A stretch of DNA of 37,218 bases from Myxococcales bacterium (GTDB lineage Bacteria; Myxococcota; UBA727; JABDBI01). The first letter of the stretch is position 1; each line of letters starts with the position of its first letter. Below the pieces are notes generated by a model. That model did not search any database, was not told where the DNA came from, and was given only the letters and a program-made list of their open reading frames with translations. A program made the position numbers and the translations under genes. Positions 25,830 through 33,567 of this stretch are shown here, piece after piece. The DNA lies in contig JAHFEF010000018.1 of assembly GCA_023248545.1 (NCBI GenBank), forward strand, positions 1 through 37,218, given 5' to 3'.

Positions 25830-26312
25830 GTGAGGGGATTTACCATCGTAGAACTGGTGCTTTCGATTGCCATCTTGGGTGTCTTAGGCATGGCCCTGGG
25901 CCCTGGCATTGCCACCTCGGTTCAGAGCTATAATTTGGCAGCCTCCCGGCGTCAAAGTACCGCCGAAGCACGCGCTGGCATGGAACGCATGGTGCGCGAG
26001 ATTCGCCAGATTCCGGGCACGGCGCAAGTGATTAGCCTAGGGGCTTCCAATTTTCAGTTTCAATTTCCAACTGGCACAGCGATTACTTATTCGTTGAGCG
26101 GCACAAATTTATTGCGCAACTCAGATGTCTTGGTTTCGAACGTTTCGGGTTTGAGTTTTGCTTATTATGACCAGACTGGAGCAGCTACAGCGACACCTTC
26201 GAATGTTCGTAGTGTTCAGGTCCAGTTTACGACCACGGCGCCTTACACGCTCCGAACGCGCGTTTTTATGCCGAACACGGGGAATTATTACGGGGGGTTT
26301 GTTTCTCAATGA
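25830..26312 (+). CDS. Minor pseudopilin, GspJ/PilW-like
   Basis: This 160-residue protein starts at GTG 25830. The start is fixed by the need for a short prepilin leader: MRG and then FTIVELVLSIAILGVLGMALG with Glu+5. The stretch RRQSTAEARAGMERMVREIRQIPG is typical of GspJ/PilW proteins, followed by a beta-rich domain. The GTG has no Shine-Dalgarno sequence; a promoter-like pair of boxes ends six bases before it. The gene overlaps the next by 4 bp. By analogy the product sits in the tip complex with the GspI- and GspK-like neighbours. Confidence 0.82.
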   Translation: MRGFTIVELVLSIAILGVLGMALGPGIATSVQSYNLAASRRQSTAEARAGMERMVREIRQIPGTAQVISLGASNFQFQFPTGTAITYSLSGTNLLRNSDVLVSNVSGLSFAYYDQTGAATATPSNVRSVQVQFTTTAPYTLRTRVFMPNTGNYYGGFVSQ

Positions 26313-27028
26313 AAGGCTTTTCACTGCTCGGGGCGATTATTACGGTCGGGATTGCGGGCGCACTCTCTTTGTCCATTCCAATCTTAGTGAGCAGCAATAT
26401 TAGCTTGAAGACGACCGAGCTGCAATCCAGGCAAGCCTATTATTCAGCCCGGGCGGCGTTGGAATATGCCGAGCGGCAGATTCGGGTGGACGGAAACCCG
26501 CCGATATTGCCGAGCAAAAGCTTTATGGGCGTGGGTTGGACGTTTACCCGAAGCAATAATACCGTGCAAATATCAACTGGGTCAGGGAGCGCTAGCAACA
26601 GTTTTTCGATCACAGATCCCAACCCGGCAACCCAGGCCGCCTGTTTGGTGGTCGATGTATCGGGTGGAAACTTCAGTGGCAAAAAGCTGAACGGCATTGT
26701 ATTAAGCCGCACAGCCGCTTGTAATACCAGCAATACCACCCTCACAATTGTTTCTATGACTGTCAGTTGGACTTTGGATTCGTCCTATCTCTTAAAGAAA
26801 ATCCGATTGGATGGCAGCAACTATTATAACTCCGGATCGGGGTTGGGGTCGGGATCTTTGTTCACGTTCAGCAGCAATTATGTGATTAATAATTCTTCGA
26901 CGCATTCGCTCGACTATGTGCAGTGGAGTTCAATTGATTCAAGTTCGACTGTGACCATGGTATTTCATTTCAGTGATGGAAGCGCCAGCACGGCTGTTTT
27001 TACTGGAAGTGGTGGTGGCGGTGACTGA
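26309..27028 (+). CDS. Minor pseudopilin, GspK/PilX-like, lacking Glu+5
   Basis: This 239-residue protein starts MKG and then [21 protein letters not shown]. Position +5 is Gly, not the Glu found in the other four. Lack of Glu+5 is a known trait of GspK, which caps the pseudopilus tip and needs no partner below it in the same register. [19 protein letters not shown] resembles the segment after the helix in GspK/PilX (YYSAEAALEYAE-like). It is shorter than most GspK proteins, so a large inserted helical domain is unlikely. It lies 20 bp before lysS in the same direction. Confidence 0.78.
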   Translation: MKGFSLLGAIITVGIAGALSLSIPILVSSNISLKTTELQSRQAYYSARAALEYAERQIRVDGNPPILPSKSFMGVGWTFTRSNNTVQISTGSGSASNSFSITDPNPATQAACLVVDVSGGNFSGKKLNGIVLSRTAACNTSNTTLTIVSMTVSWTLDSSYLLKKIRLDGSNYYNSGSGLGSGSLFTFSSNYVINNSSTHSLDYVQWSSIDSSSTVTMVFHFSDGSASTAVFTGSGGGGD

Positions 27029-27048
27029 TTTTTGTGTTAGAAAGAATC

Positions 27049-28593
27049 ATGACTGAACAGCGTATGATGCATGAGCGCTTAGAGAAAGCGGCGCAATTTA
27101 AAGAGCTTGGCCAGAACCCCTACGGCAACAGCTTTAAACCCAGTATTTCTGCTGCCGAGTTTTTAGCCAAATACGCCGATAAATCACGTGAAGATCTGAT
27201 GGGTAACTCAGATAGCTTCATGCTGGCCGGCCGTATCGTAGCTGCTAGAACGATGGGCAAAGCGGCTTTCTATCGCATCCAAGACGCCGGTACTCAGTTA
27301 CAACTATTTATGTCGCAAGAAGCCCTGGGAGCGTCTTATGAGCAGCTCAAACTCTTAGATATGGGCGATTTTATTGGCGTGACCGGCACGCCCATGCGCA
27401 CGAAGACAGGCGAGCTTTCTCTGCATGTTAATGGCTTTCAAATATTAACCAAGTCGCTGCGGCCACTGCCAGAAAAATATCATGGCTTAAGCAATGTCGA
27501 ACAGCGTTATCGACAGCGTTATTTAGATTTGATCGTGAATGACCCGGCACGGGCCATATTCACAACACGTTCCAAAATTATTCGAGAGATTCAAGCTTTC
27601 TTGGATGCCCGTGGATTCATGGAAGTCGAGACGCCAATCTTAAGTGACATTGCAGGCGGGGCGACCGCTAGGCCGTTCATGACGCATCATAACGCATTGG
27701 ACGAAGACCTGAGTTTGCGCATTGCGACCGAGTTACACTTAAAGCGCTTGGTCGTTGGTGGATTCGAACGTGTCTATGAGATTGGCCGCCTGTTTCGTAA
27801 TGAAGGGGTGAGCACCCGGCATAACCCAGAATTTACGACCATCGAATTTTATCAAGCTTATGCGACGTACGAAGACTTGATGGCTTTGACTGAAGAATTA
27901 TTTCGGCGCTTGGTACAAGCGGTTCATGGCAAGCTCACGATGCCCTATGGGGAGCATGAACTGGATTTTTCAAAGCCGTTTCGCCGTGTGTCTATTGCGC
28001 GTTTGGTCGGTGAGCATGTGGGTTTGCCTGAGGGCAAGATTGTCGAACTCGAACAGACTCAGGATTTTAAATGGGCTTTAGAGATCGCTTTAGGTAGAAC
28101 GGTTACGCCTGATACGCCGAAACTAATTTTGAAAGAACATGGCGACGTGTCGGGCGATGCTGTCAAATCCAGAAATCTCGCGCTGCACTTATTATACGCC
28201 GTGTTTGAACATGAAATCGAATCCAGTTTGATTCAGCCGACGTTTTTATTGGATTTTCCCGTGGCGGTGAGTCCCTTGGCAAGACGTCGCGACAGCGATT
28301 TGGCCGTCGTAGACCGATTTGAGTTATTTTGTGCAGGCATGGAAGTATCGAATGCTTTCTCAGAGCTAAATGACCCGGCAGACCAGCGAGGGCGTTTCGA
28401 AGAACAGGCTAAGCTGAAAGCAGCTGGCAATCACGAAGCTCAAGAAGTCGACGAAGATTTCTTGACGGCTTTAGAAGTCGGCATGCCACCCACGGCCGGG
28501 CAGGGCATCGGAATTGATCGCTTGGTCATGTTGCTCACCAATAGCCCGTCGATTCGTGAAGTGATCTTATTTCCAAAAATGCGTGCCAAATGA
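27049..28593 (+). CDS. lysS: Lysyl-tRNA synthetase, class II
   Basis: This enzyme of about 514 residues charges tRNA-Lys. It has an N-terminal OB-fold anticodon domain ([21 protein letters not shown]) and a class II catalytic core with motif 2 ([20 protein letters not shown]), the segment [16 protein letters not shown], and motif 3 ([20 protein letters not shown]). I prefer the ATG at 27049, with a weak AGAAAG upstream; the GTG at 27034 would add five residues. The end overlaps lolC by 4 bp. From memory, lysS-lolC-lolD linkage is common in deltaproteobacteria, so this is a lineage hint. Confidence 0.95.
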   Translation: MTEQRMMHERLEKAAQFKELGQNPYGNSFKPSISAAEFLAKYADKSREDLMGNSDSFMLAGRIVAARTMGKAAFYRIQDAGTQLQLFMSQEALGASYEQLKLLDMGDFIGVTGTPMRTKTGELSLHVNGFQILTKSLRPLPEKYHGLSNVEQRYRQRYLDLIVNDPARAIFTTRSKIIREIQAFLDARGFMEVETPILSDIAGGATARPFMTHHNALDEDLSLRIATELHLKRLVVGGFERVYEIGRLFRNEGVSTRHNPEFTTIEFYQAYATYEDLMALTEELFRRLVQAVHGKLTMPYGEHELDFSKPFRRVSIARLVGEHVGLPEGKIVELEQTQDFKWALEIALGRTVTPDTPKLILKEHGDVSGDAVKSRNLALHLLYAVFEHEIESSLIQPTFLLDFPVAVSPLARRRDSDLAVVDRFELFCAGMEVSNAFSELNDPADQRGRFEEQAKLKAAGNHEAQEVDEDFLTALEVGMPPTAGQGIGIDRLVMLLTNSPSIREVILFPKMRAK

Positions 28594-29906
28594 CAGAATC
28601 TCCTGCCTATCAAATCGTCATGTGGGTGGCTGCTTTAGGGGGCGGCTTGTTGGCGTTGGCTGTATTTTGTTCGATTGGCTATTTGTTTTTTGGCGAGCGG
28701 CGCTTCAATTCGAGTTTTAAATACGAGGCTTTTATTGGCCGGCGATTTTTAATGGCCAAGCGCAGCCACCGGGCAGTGTCGGTGATCACGCTGATTTCTA
28801 TTTTGGCCGTGATGGGCGCCTGTACAGGCATGGTGGTCGTGATGAGCGTCATGAATGGTTTCTCGAGTGATTTTCGAGATAAAATTTTGGGCTCCAATGC
28901 GCATGTGATGCTCATGCAATACGGGCATGATTTTTCAAATTACCCGGCAATTTTGAAGAAAACAGAGCATCTGCCGGGCATTATAGGCGCGAGTCCGTTT
29001 GTGCTGGGCGAAGGCATGTTGTCTTCTAAATTTAACATGACGGGTTGTGTGATCAAAGGCATCAAATCCGCAAACATCTCGCATGTCAGCGAGGGCAGTT
29101 TGAATAATTTGTCGGAAAACGGCATTGTGATTGGCCGCGAAATGGCCAAAAATCTCAAAGTGTTTGTCGGCGATGCGTTGAGTTTAATTAGCCCAATGGG
29201 CGAGTTAGGCCCTGCTGGTCTCATGCCGAAAACCAAGAGTTATAAAATCGTCGCTTTGTTTAACACGGGCATGTACGAATATGACTCGAAGTTCGCCTAT
29301 GTGTCGCTCGAAAGCGCTCAGAGCTTATTTGGCCTGGGTCAATCTGTGACGGGCATCGAGTATAAAATCACAAACCCAGATGATGCCAATGCAATTGCTG
29401 ATGAGATAGACCAAGTTGCCGGAGGCTACCCCCTCTATGCCAAAGATTGGATGGAAATGAATCGGCCGCTGTTTTCGGCACTCAAACTCGAAAAAATTGC
29501 GATGTTTATTATCTTGATGACCCTCATCGCCATGGCCAGCTTGTTGATTCTTGTGACACTCATTATGGTCGTGCTTGAAAAAGGCAAAGAAATTGCGATC
29601 TTAAAAAGCATGGGGGCCACCGATGTGTCGATCATGAAAATTTTTGTCACGTATGGCTTAAGCATTGGTGGTTTGGGCACGGCGTTGGGCTTAATAGGCG
29701 GGCTTATTCTGTGTGTTTTGTTGCAAAACTTTGGCATTGGTCTCGACGCTGAGGTTTATTATATCAGCCAAATACCGGTTAGGGTCGACGCGTTCGAAAT
29801 ATTTTTGGTGGCTATGGGGGCGTTGTTGGTGAGCTTTTTGGCGACGATACCGCCGTCGTTATTGGCGGCACGCTTAAAGCCGGTTGAGGGGCTTCGATAC
29901 GAATGA
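28590..29906 (+). CDS. lolC: Lipoprotein-releasing ABC transporter permease (LolC/LolE family) with an extra N-terminal helix
   Basis: This 438-residue inner-membrane protein extracts mature lipoproteins for transfer to the outer membrane together with LolD. The core begins at about residue 47 ([21 protein letters not shown]), with the first canonical helix followed by [22 protein letters not shown] periplasmic domain and three C-terminal helices ending in [18 protein letters not shown] complete the FtsX-like layout. An additional 45-residue N-terminus carries one more hydrophobic helix ([19 protein letters not shown]). It is translationally coupled to lysS and lolD by ATGA overlaps. Only one permease gene is present here, so it may act as a homodimer (LolF-type). 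Confidence 0.92.
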   Translation: MTESPAYQIVMWVAALGGGLLALAVFCSIGYLFFGERRFNSSFKYEAFIGRRFLMAKRSHRAVSVITLISILAVMGACTGMVVVMSVMNGFSSDFRDKILGSNAHVMLMQYGHDFSNYPAILKKTEHLPGIIGASPFVLGEGMLSSKFNMTGCVIKGIKSANISHVSEGSLNNLSENGIVIGREMAKNLKVFVGDALSLISPMGELGPAGLMPKTKSYKIVALFNTGMYEYDSKFAYVSLESAQSLFGLGQSVTGIEYKITNPDDANAIADEIDQVAGGYPLYAKDWMEMNRPLFSALKLEKIAMFIILMTLIAMASLLILVTLIMVVLEKGKEIAILKSMGATDVSIMKIFVTYGLSIGGLGTALGLIGGLILCVLLQNFGIGLDAEVYYISQIPVRVDAFEIFLVAMGALLVSFLATIPPSLLAARLKPVEGLRYE

Positions 29907-30544
29907 AAATCCAAGTCCAAAATCTCTTGAAGAGTTATTTTCTGGAGTCCAAAGAAGTCCGTGTTTTGACTGGCCTAGACTTAACGGTTGAGTCGGGCTC
30001 CATGCTAAGCATTACAGGGCCATCTGGGGTTGGGAAAAGCACGCTGTTGCATATTTTGGGCACGCTAGACTCCCCGACTTCGGGGCATGTTTTACTCGAT
30101 GGCCAGGATATTTTTACCAAGACAGCGAGCCAGATAGCTGAATTTCGAAACCATCAAATTGGTTTTGTGTTCCAATTTCATCACCTGCTGCCAGAATTTA
30201 CGGCGCTCGAAAATGTCCAAATGCCCCTGATGATGCGCGGAGACAAGCAGGCAGGTCGAGAGGCTCAAAAGTGGCTCGATCGGGTAGGCCTGTCGGAGCG
30301 GTTTAATCATAAACCCGGAGAACTTTCGGGGGGTGAGCAGCAGCGTGTGGCCTTGGCGCGAGCACTGGTGACGAAGCCGAATTTGCTATTGGCGGACGAA
30401 CCAACGGGTAATTTGGACGAAACGACGGGCTTGGCGATCGTGAATTTGATCCGAGAACTGAATCGAGAGTTGGGTATGACTGTTCTGATGGTGACGCATA
30501 ACCCCAGGTTGGTGGGGGAAAACCGGTTCAGCTTGAGTGGTTAA
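29903..30544 (+). CDS. lolD: Lipoprotein-releasing system ATP-binding protein
   Basis: This 213-residue ABC ATPase powers the LolC-type permease. Visible are Walker [10 protein letters not shown] (39-47), the Q-loop region [18 protein letters not shown], which is characteristic of LolD, the signature [15 protein letters not shown], Walker [12 protein letters not shown], and the switch His in VMVTHN. It overlaps lolC by 4 bp. Its last 17 bp are antisense to the end of the mazF-like toxin gene, so transcription of the two must run into each other. Confidence 0.95.
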   Translation: MKIQVQNLLKSYFLESKEVRVLTGLDLTVESGSMLSITGPSGVGKSTLLHILGTLDSPTSGHVLLDGQDIFTKTASQIAEFRNHQIGFVFQFHHLLPEFTALENVQMPLMMRGDKQAGREAQKWLDRVGLSERFNHKPGELSGGEQQRVALARALVTKPNLLLADEPTGNLDETTGLAIVNLIRELNRELGMTVLMVTHNPRLVGENRFSLSG

Positions 30545-30869
30545 AAGAGAACAAGTTTTGTAGCTGAGTCAATATTTGTATGCCTGAGTGGTAGTCAATT
30601 CTCCCCAATTGTTTTGTTAGTCTCTTGGGATCTACAGCCCGAATTTGATCCAGAACGACCTGGCCTTTCTTACCGCCAAAATCGACTCGAATGCGTGTCG
30701 GTAGGACTTTGAGCTGGCTGGTAAGTGGCACAACGATAACAGTCCAGTTAGTTCGATTGAGCTCATCTGGAGAAACCACAATGCAGGGCCGCGTCTTTTG
30801 GATTTCATGTCCCAGGGTTGGCTCTAATCGTGTCAGCCAGACGTCAAATCGTGATATCACCACTCCCAT
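30528..30869 (-). CDS. mazF: MazF/PemK-family toxin (endoribonuclease)
   Basis: This 113-residue protein has the MazF fold pattern: start [27 protein letters not shown] with the conserved Gly and Arg-Pro, then [28 protein letters not shown] and a final helix. MazF toxins cut mRNA at short sequence motifs and are held by MazE. The gene follows mazE with a 13-bp overlap, as is normal for the pair. Its end is antisense to the lolD end over 17 bp. The expected Arg and Thr of the active site are present (in KTRP and PLTS), so it appears intact. Confidence 0.92.
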   Translation of the reverse strand: MGVVISRFDVWLTRLEPTLGHEIQKTRPCIVVSPDELNRTNWTVIVVPLTSQLKVLPTRIRVDFGGKKGQVVLDQIRAVDPKRLTKQLGRIDYHSGIQILTQLQNLFSFNHSS

Positions 30870-31117
30870 TCCTTATCATCGAATTCGTTTGGAAAAGAAA
30901 GCCATTCTTCAGTCAACGGATCCTCTCCTTCTTCCCGTTTGGCTTTTAGAAAAGCTTCTTCCCAGCCAGCGCGAGGATTTGCGACAACAGGTCGAATGAC
31001 CAAGCTGCCATCAACCACCTGCATGTCTATGGCTTTCTCAAAATGGCATTGTTTCAAAACTGCCTTTGGGATAATAATGCCTTTAGAGTTGCCCACTTGT
31101 CTGATTTCCGAATGCAT
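30857..31117 (-). CDS. mazE: MazE-family antitoxin (AbrB/SpoVT fold)
   Basis: This 86-residue protein starts at ATG 31117 with the swapped-hairpin DNA-binding fold: MHSEIRQVGNSKGIIIPKAVL, then VDGSLVIRPV. The acidic C-terminal tail (EEGEDPLTEEWLSFPNEFDD and then KEWEW) is the usual toxin-wrapping segment. A longer in-frame start at 31174 would add 19 residues unlike any MazE and would run across the promoter, so it is rejected. MazE normally represses its own promoter, and a clear one sits directly upstream with the start codon at the predicted +1. The mazF gene overlaps its end by 13 bp. Confidence 0.9.
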   Translation of the reverse strand: MHSEIRQVGNSKGIIIPKAVLKQCHFEKAIDMQVVDGSLVIRPVVANPRAGWEEAFLKAKREEGEDPLTEEWLSFPNEFDDKEWEW

Positions 31118-31123
31118 AATAAC

Positions 31124-31152
31124 AATGTACCAACATAAAAGCCATTTGTCAA
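31124..31152 (-). promoter_or_regulatory. mazEF promoter (leaderless geometry)
   Basis: On the minus strand a perfect TTGACA (31147-31152) and TACATT (31124-31129) are 17 bp apart, and the mazE ATG begins after six more bases, at 31117. No Shine-Dalgarno sequence is visible. The -35 box lies in TTTGTCAAA, an inverted repeat shared with a promoter on the other strand. Confidence 0.8.
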
Positions 31153-31174
31153 ATCTCGTGGCTTTAGGTATCAC
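31146..31174 (+). promoter_or_regulatory. Divergent promoter of the unknown gene at 31181 (leaderless geometry)
   Basis: TTGTCA (31146-31151) and TATCAC (31169-31174) are 17 bp apart, with ATG 31181 six bases later. The -35 box overlaps the mazEF -35 box almost completely. Both start codons are exactly 32 bp from the centre of the shared palindrome at 31149. Confidence 0.55.
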
Positions 31175-31180
31175 AGAGCC

Positions 31181-31645
31181 ATGGATTCAATAGCGCTCAT
31201 ATCCCAAACATCCGAACCTACATTCGCCAAGATGATCGCGAGTTGTTCGCGCAAAGTCCGCGATACGCTGTATTCTCGTTTGGGCGTTAAGGCCAGCCAT
31301 TCTGGGGTCACTTTGCAGCTCGGCAAAAAACGCGATGAACAGGTGAAGAAGCTGCACGAGAGATTTAAAAATGCTGATTCGAAAGCAGAGTCCGATGTTT
31401 GCCAGGAAATTATTCGCAATTGGCTCTATACGCAGCGCCCCATGCTGAAAGCAGCGCTGGATTATCTCAAGATTCCAAACCAAGATGGGCTGGTTGAGAT
31501 GGAAACTGATTTTTTTAAGAACCTATCGGAGTCCGACGCCAAGGCTGTTTTTGAACACGTGGCTGCCCAGTTTGACCCAGAGCATGTCTGGATTTATTTA
31601 AACTTTGTCGAAGTGCCCAAAATACCCAACTGGTCAAACAACTGA
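31181..31645 (+). CDS. Unknown soluble protein, divergent from mazEF
   Basis: This 154-residue protein has no signal peptide or membrane helix. It is mixed charged and helical, with a basic stretch SRKVRDTLYSRLGVKASHSG near residue 25 and a later segment NWLYTQRPMLKAALDYLKIPNQDGLVE, followed by FFKNLSESDAKAVFEHVAAQFDPEHVWIYLNF. I do not recognise the family. The ATG at 31181 has no real Shine-Dalgarno sequence and sits at the predicted +1 of its own promoter, which shares its -35 box with mazEF. The last 52 bp overlap the convergent gene at 31594. A role linked to the toxin-antitoxin pair, or to the DUF6918-like neighbour, is speculation from position. Confidence 0.65.
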   Translation: MDSIALISQTSEPTFAKMIASCSRKVRDTLYSRLGVKASHSGVTLQLGKKRDEQVKKLHERFKNADSKAESDVCQEIIRNWLYTQRPMLKAALDYLKIPNQDGLVEMETDFFKNLSESDAKAVFEHVAAQFDPEHVWIYLNFVEVPKIPNWSNN

Positions 31646-31980
31646 ATTATTTTAGGAACAGCCAATTCGACGTGTTCTTGCGCATTGGGCCTGAGCATTT
31701 GGTAAACGCTAAATAATGCTGTCCTTGAGTGTGCTTGAGCTTTTTCGTCGACAATCCTGAGCCAGGCCTGGCTGAGAGCTTTCGGTTTTGAGCCTATTAT
31801 TTGGTATTCAGCCCAAAAATCGTCGAATAAATAATCTATCACTCGATAAGCAGCATTGGGTTTCAGGGCGTTGAGGGTCTGATAAGCGCGTTTGATGGCA
31901 AACCCTGATAAGCCGCGTTTAGAATGAACTTCTTGGTTTAATAGTTTCAAGCAGGCTTCAATATGTTGTTTCCGAGTCAT
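31594..31980 (-). CDS. DUF6918-like helical protein of unknown function
   Basis: This 128-residue protein is all-helical by eye, with no signal peptide. The blocks LNQEVHSKRGLSGFAIKRAY, then LKPNAAYRVIDYLFDDFWAEY and HVELAVPKIIQLFDQLG recall the DUF6918 family, where VxxEVxxKxGLSGxAIKxxY-like openings occur. I hold this match with moderate confidence, as it is from memory. I start it at ATG 31980; a TTG one codon earlier is an alternative. No Shine-Dalgarno sequence is seen. Its 3' end overlaps the unknown gene at 31181 by 52 bp. Confidence 0.65.
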   Translation of the reverse strand: MTRKQHIEACLKLLNQEVHSKRGLSGFAIKRAYQTLNALKPNAAYRVIDYLFDDFWAEYQIIGSKPKALSQAWLRIVDEKAQAHSRTALFSVYQMLRPNAQEHVELAVPKIIQLFDQLGILGTSTKFK

Positions 31981-32052
31981 CAATAATTAGTGCATTTTGG
32001 CATCTCAAGTGCTCAGCCGTGGTAGGATTTAAATATCACGGGGGTGGGGGGG

Positions 32053-32523
32053 ATGAGAGTCGGGGGGAAACCAACAGACGTTGTGGCTGCTAACCAAGCT
32101 GGTACTCGGGCAGATCGCGCTGCGCGGCTGCCTAATAACAATGATTCATTTGCTGCTGCAAACCCGAAAGAAATTGCAAAAATGACGACGGTTGCTGCTC
32201 CGAAATCTATGGAAGTGACTCGTAAAGAAATTGAGGCCGTTTTGAGTCCGGTTCAACTGGCCGCCGGCAATAACCCCTTTCTGGTCGCTATTAAGTCCGG
32301 AGATCATGCCCATGCGCTCGCAATCTACAGCAAGGTGTTGAGTCAGTATCCAAAAAGTCAGCAAGAAGCAGCAAGTCGGCTGCTGGTTTCCCAAATTCGT
32401 CGATTGTACCAGGGCAGTACCCCGTTGTCACAGACCGAAACCGACCGATACCAACAGACTATCTATAAACTGTGCGAAAATCCGGATTTTAACGCGGCTT
32501 ATGAGAAAGAGTTCGGTGTCTAA
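32053..32523 (+). CDS. Unknown protein with disordered N-terminus and helical C-terminus
   Basis: This protein of about 156 residues starts, by my choice, at ATG 32053 behind a G-rich run at 32041-32052. A GTG at 32044 in the same frame lies within that run. The first 70 residues are rich in Ala, Asn, Thr and Lys and look disordered. The rest is helical (NNPFLVAIKSGDHAHALAIYSKVLSQYPKS, then AASRLLVSQIRRLYQG), a bit like a single TPR-type unit. No signal peptide or membrane helix is seen and I do not recognise a family. The last 35 bp are antisense to the end of the terC-like gene. With a type III export gate in the window, a secreted substrate is conceivable but unsupported. Confidence 0.6.
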   Translation: MRVGGKPTDVVAANQAGTRADRAARLPNNNDSFAAANPKEIAKMTTVAAPKSMEVTRKEIEAVLSPVQLAAGNNPFLVAIKSGDHAHALAIYSKVLSQYPKSQQEAASRLLVSQIRRLYQGSTPLSQTETDRYQQTIYKLCENPDFNAAYEKEFGV

Positions 32524-33205
32524 TATTGATCATTTCAACAAAGGCTGAGAAGCCGAGTGCGAAATAGACATATGCTCGCGGTACATGTGTTCCAAAAGCA
32601 TCGGCGATCAACAACACACCAATCAACAATAAGAAAGATAGGCCTAAGACTTTCATGGAGGGATTTTTGTCCAAAAACGCACTGACCCAGCGAGATCCAA
32701 ACAACATGATCACAATGGCAATCATAATCGCAATGGCCATGATGCCGATTTGTGAGGCTAACCCAACGGCTGTAATAATAGAATCCAACGAGAACACAAT
32801 ATCGAGCATCAAGATTTGCACCAAGGCCGATCGCAGAGACAAAACACGGATTTCACGTTCCTGTGAAGCGCCCTCGATTGCATAAAAAATTTCTTGCGTG
32901 GCTTTGTAAATCAAAAACAGGCCACCGAGGCCAAAAACAAGATCATGCACTGAGAATGAGTAATCATAAATCGCAAATAAAGGTTTTTTCAAAGAAAGCA
33001 GCCAAGACAGGGAGAATAACAGTGCCAAACGACCAAACAAGGCCAAGGACAAACCAAGTCTTCGAGCTGTCTCTTGCTGTTCTTTGGGGAGTCTCGAAGC
33101 GACGATGCTTAAAAATAAAATATTATCGATGCCCAGGACGATTTCTAGGGCCGTTAGCGTCACTAAGCTTAAATAAGTCTGGGGATCCGTCAGCATCTCG
33201 AACAT
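32489..33205 (-). CDS. TerC-family integral membrane protein
   Basis: This 238-residue inner-membrane protein has about seven helices and the two TerC signatures with membrane-buried acids: ALEIVLGIDNILFLS near the start and DIVFSLDSIITAVG in the middle. The loop of about ten residues ASRLPKEQQETARRLG after the first signature is also typical. Relatives export manganese or support metal loading of secreted enzymes and tellurite resistance. The ATG at 33205 is preceded on the minus strand by AGG five bases upstream within CCTATAGG. The gene stands alone, and its end overlaps the convergent unknown gene by 35 bp. Confidence 0.92.
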   Translation of the reverse strand: MFEMLTDPQTYLSLVTLTALEIVLGIDNILFLSIVASRLPKEQQETARRLGLSLALFGRLALLFSLSWLLSLKKPLFAIYDYSFSVHDLVFGLGGLFLIYKATQEIFYAIEGASQEREIRVLSLRSALVQILMLDIVFSLDSIITAVGLASQIGIMAIAIMIAIVIMLFGSRWVSAFLDKNPSMKVLGLSFLLLIGVLLIADAFGTHVPRAYVYFALGFSAFVEMINIRHRTLSHKPR

Positions 33206-33255
33206 AGAGGCCTATAGGTTTTCACAAATCCTAAAACTTGGCAATCATGGGCCGT

Positions 33256-33283
33256 TTGTGTGTTACCATCACTGGTTTAGAAT
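33256..33283 (+). promoter_or_regulatory. Probable promoter of the DUF2442 gene
   Basis: TTGTGT (33256-33261) and TAGAAT (33278-33283) are 16 bp apart. The ATG at 33313 follows with a good AAGGAG ribosome site at about 33299-33304, so this gene has a normal leader, unlike the mazEF region. Confidence 0.55.
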
Positions 33284-33312
33284 GAATTTAAAGCGTTTCA
33301 AGGAGCAGTGGG

Positions 33313-33567
33313 ATGGGTTTGCCTCTCAAAAAAGTAAGTGAATATCCAGTCATTATGGATGTAAGTGTGGAAGGACAGACACTGGCTGCCACGATGAGTG
33401 ACGGCAGAGAGATCAGCATACCTATTGCTTGGTTTCCAAGGCTGATGAATGCTACGCCTAAGCAGCGAACACATTTGGAAATATCACCGGGCGGGTATGG
33501 TATTCATTGGCCTGAGATAGACGAAGATATCAGCATCAAAGCGTTTATAGAGGGCCTTCAAGGCTGA
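33313..33567 (+). CDS. DUF2442 domain protein
   Basis: This 84-residue protein is a DUF2442 domain: VEGQTLAATMSDGREISIPIAWFPRLMNATPKQRTHLEI, then the end block GIHWPEIDEDISIKAFIEG. The fold is related to the NadR/NE0471 N-terminal-like domain, and function is not established. Such genes often pair with DUF4160 genes in toxin-antitoxin-like couples; no DUF4160 gene is next to it here, so it is a solitary copy. Its TGA stop and the stop of the convergent FHA gene form a TGATCA palindrome with no base between them. Confidence 0.88.
   Translation: MGLPLKKVSEYPVIMDVSVEGQTLAATMSDGREISIPIAWFPRLMNATPKQRTHLEISPGGYGIHWPEIDEDISIKAFIEGLQG

Noticed and set aside
31118..31174. Longer mazE starting at 31174
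   Set aside because: The extra 19 residues are translated from the promoter boxes and do not resemble MazE proteins.
33201..33216. CCTATAGG as -10 box of the terC gene with leaderless geometry
   Set aside because: No -35 box at a suitable distance, and the AGG five bases before the ATG can act as a ribosome site.
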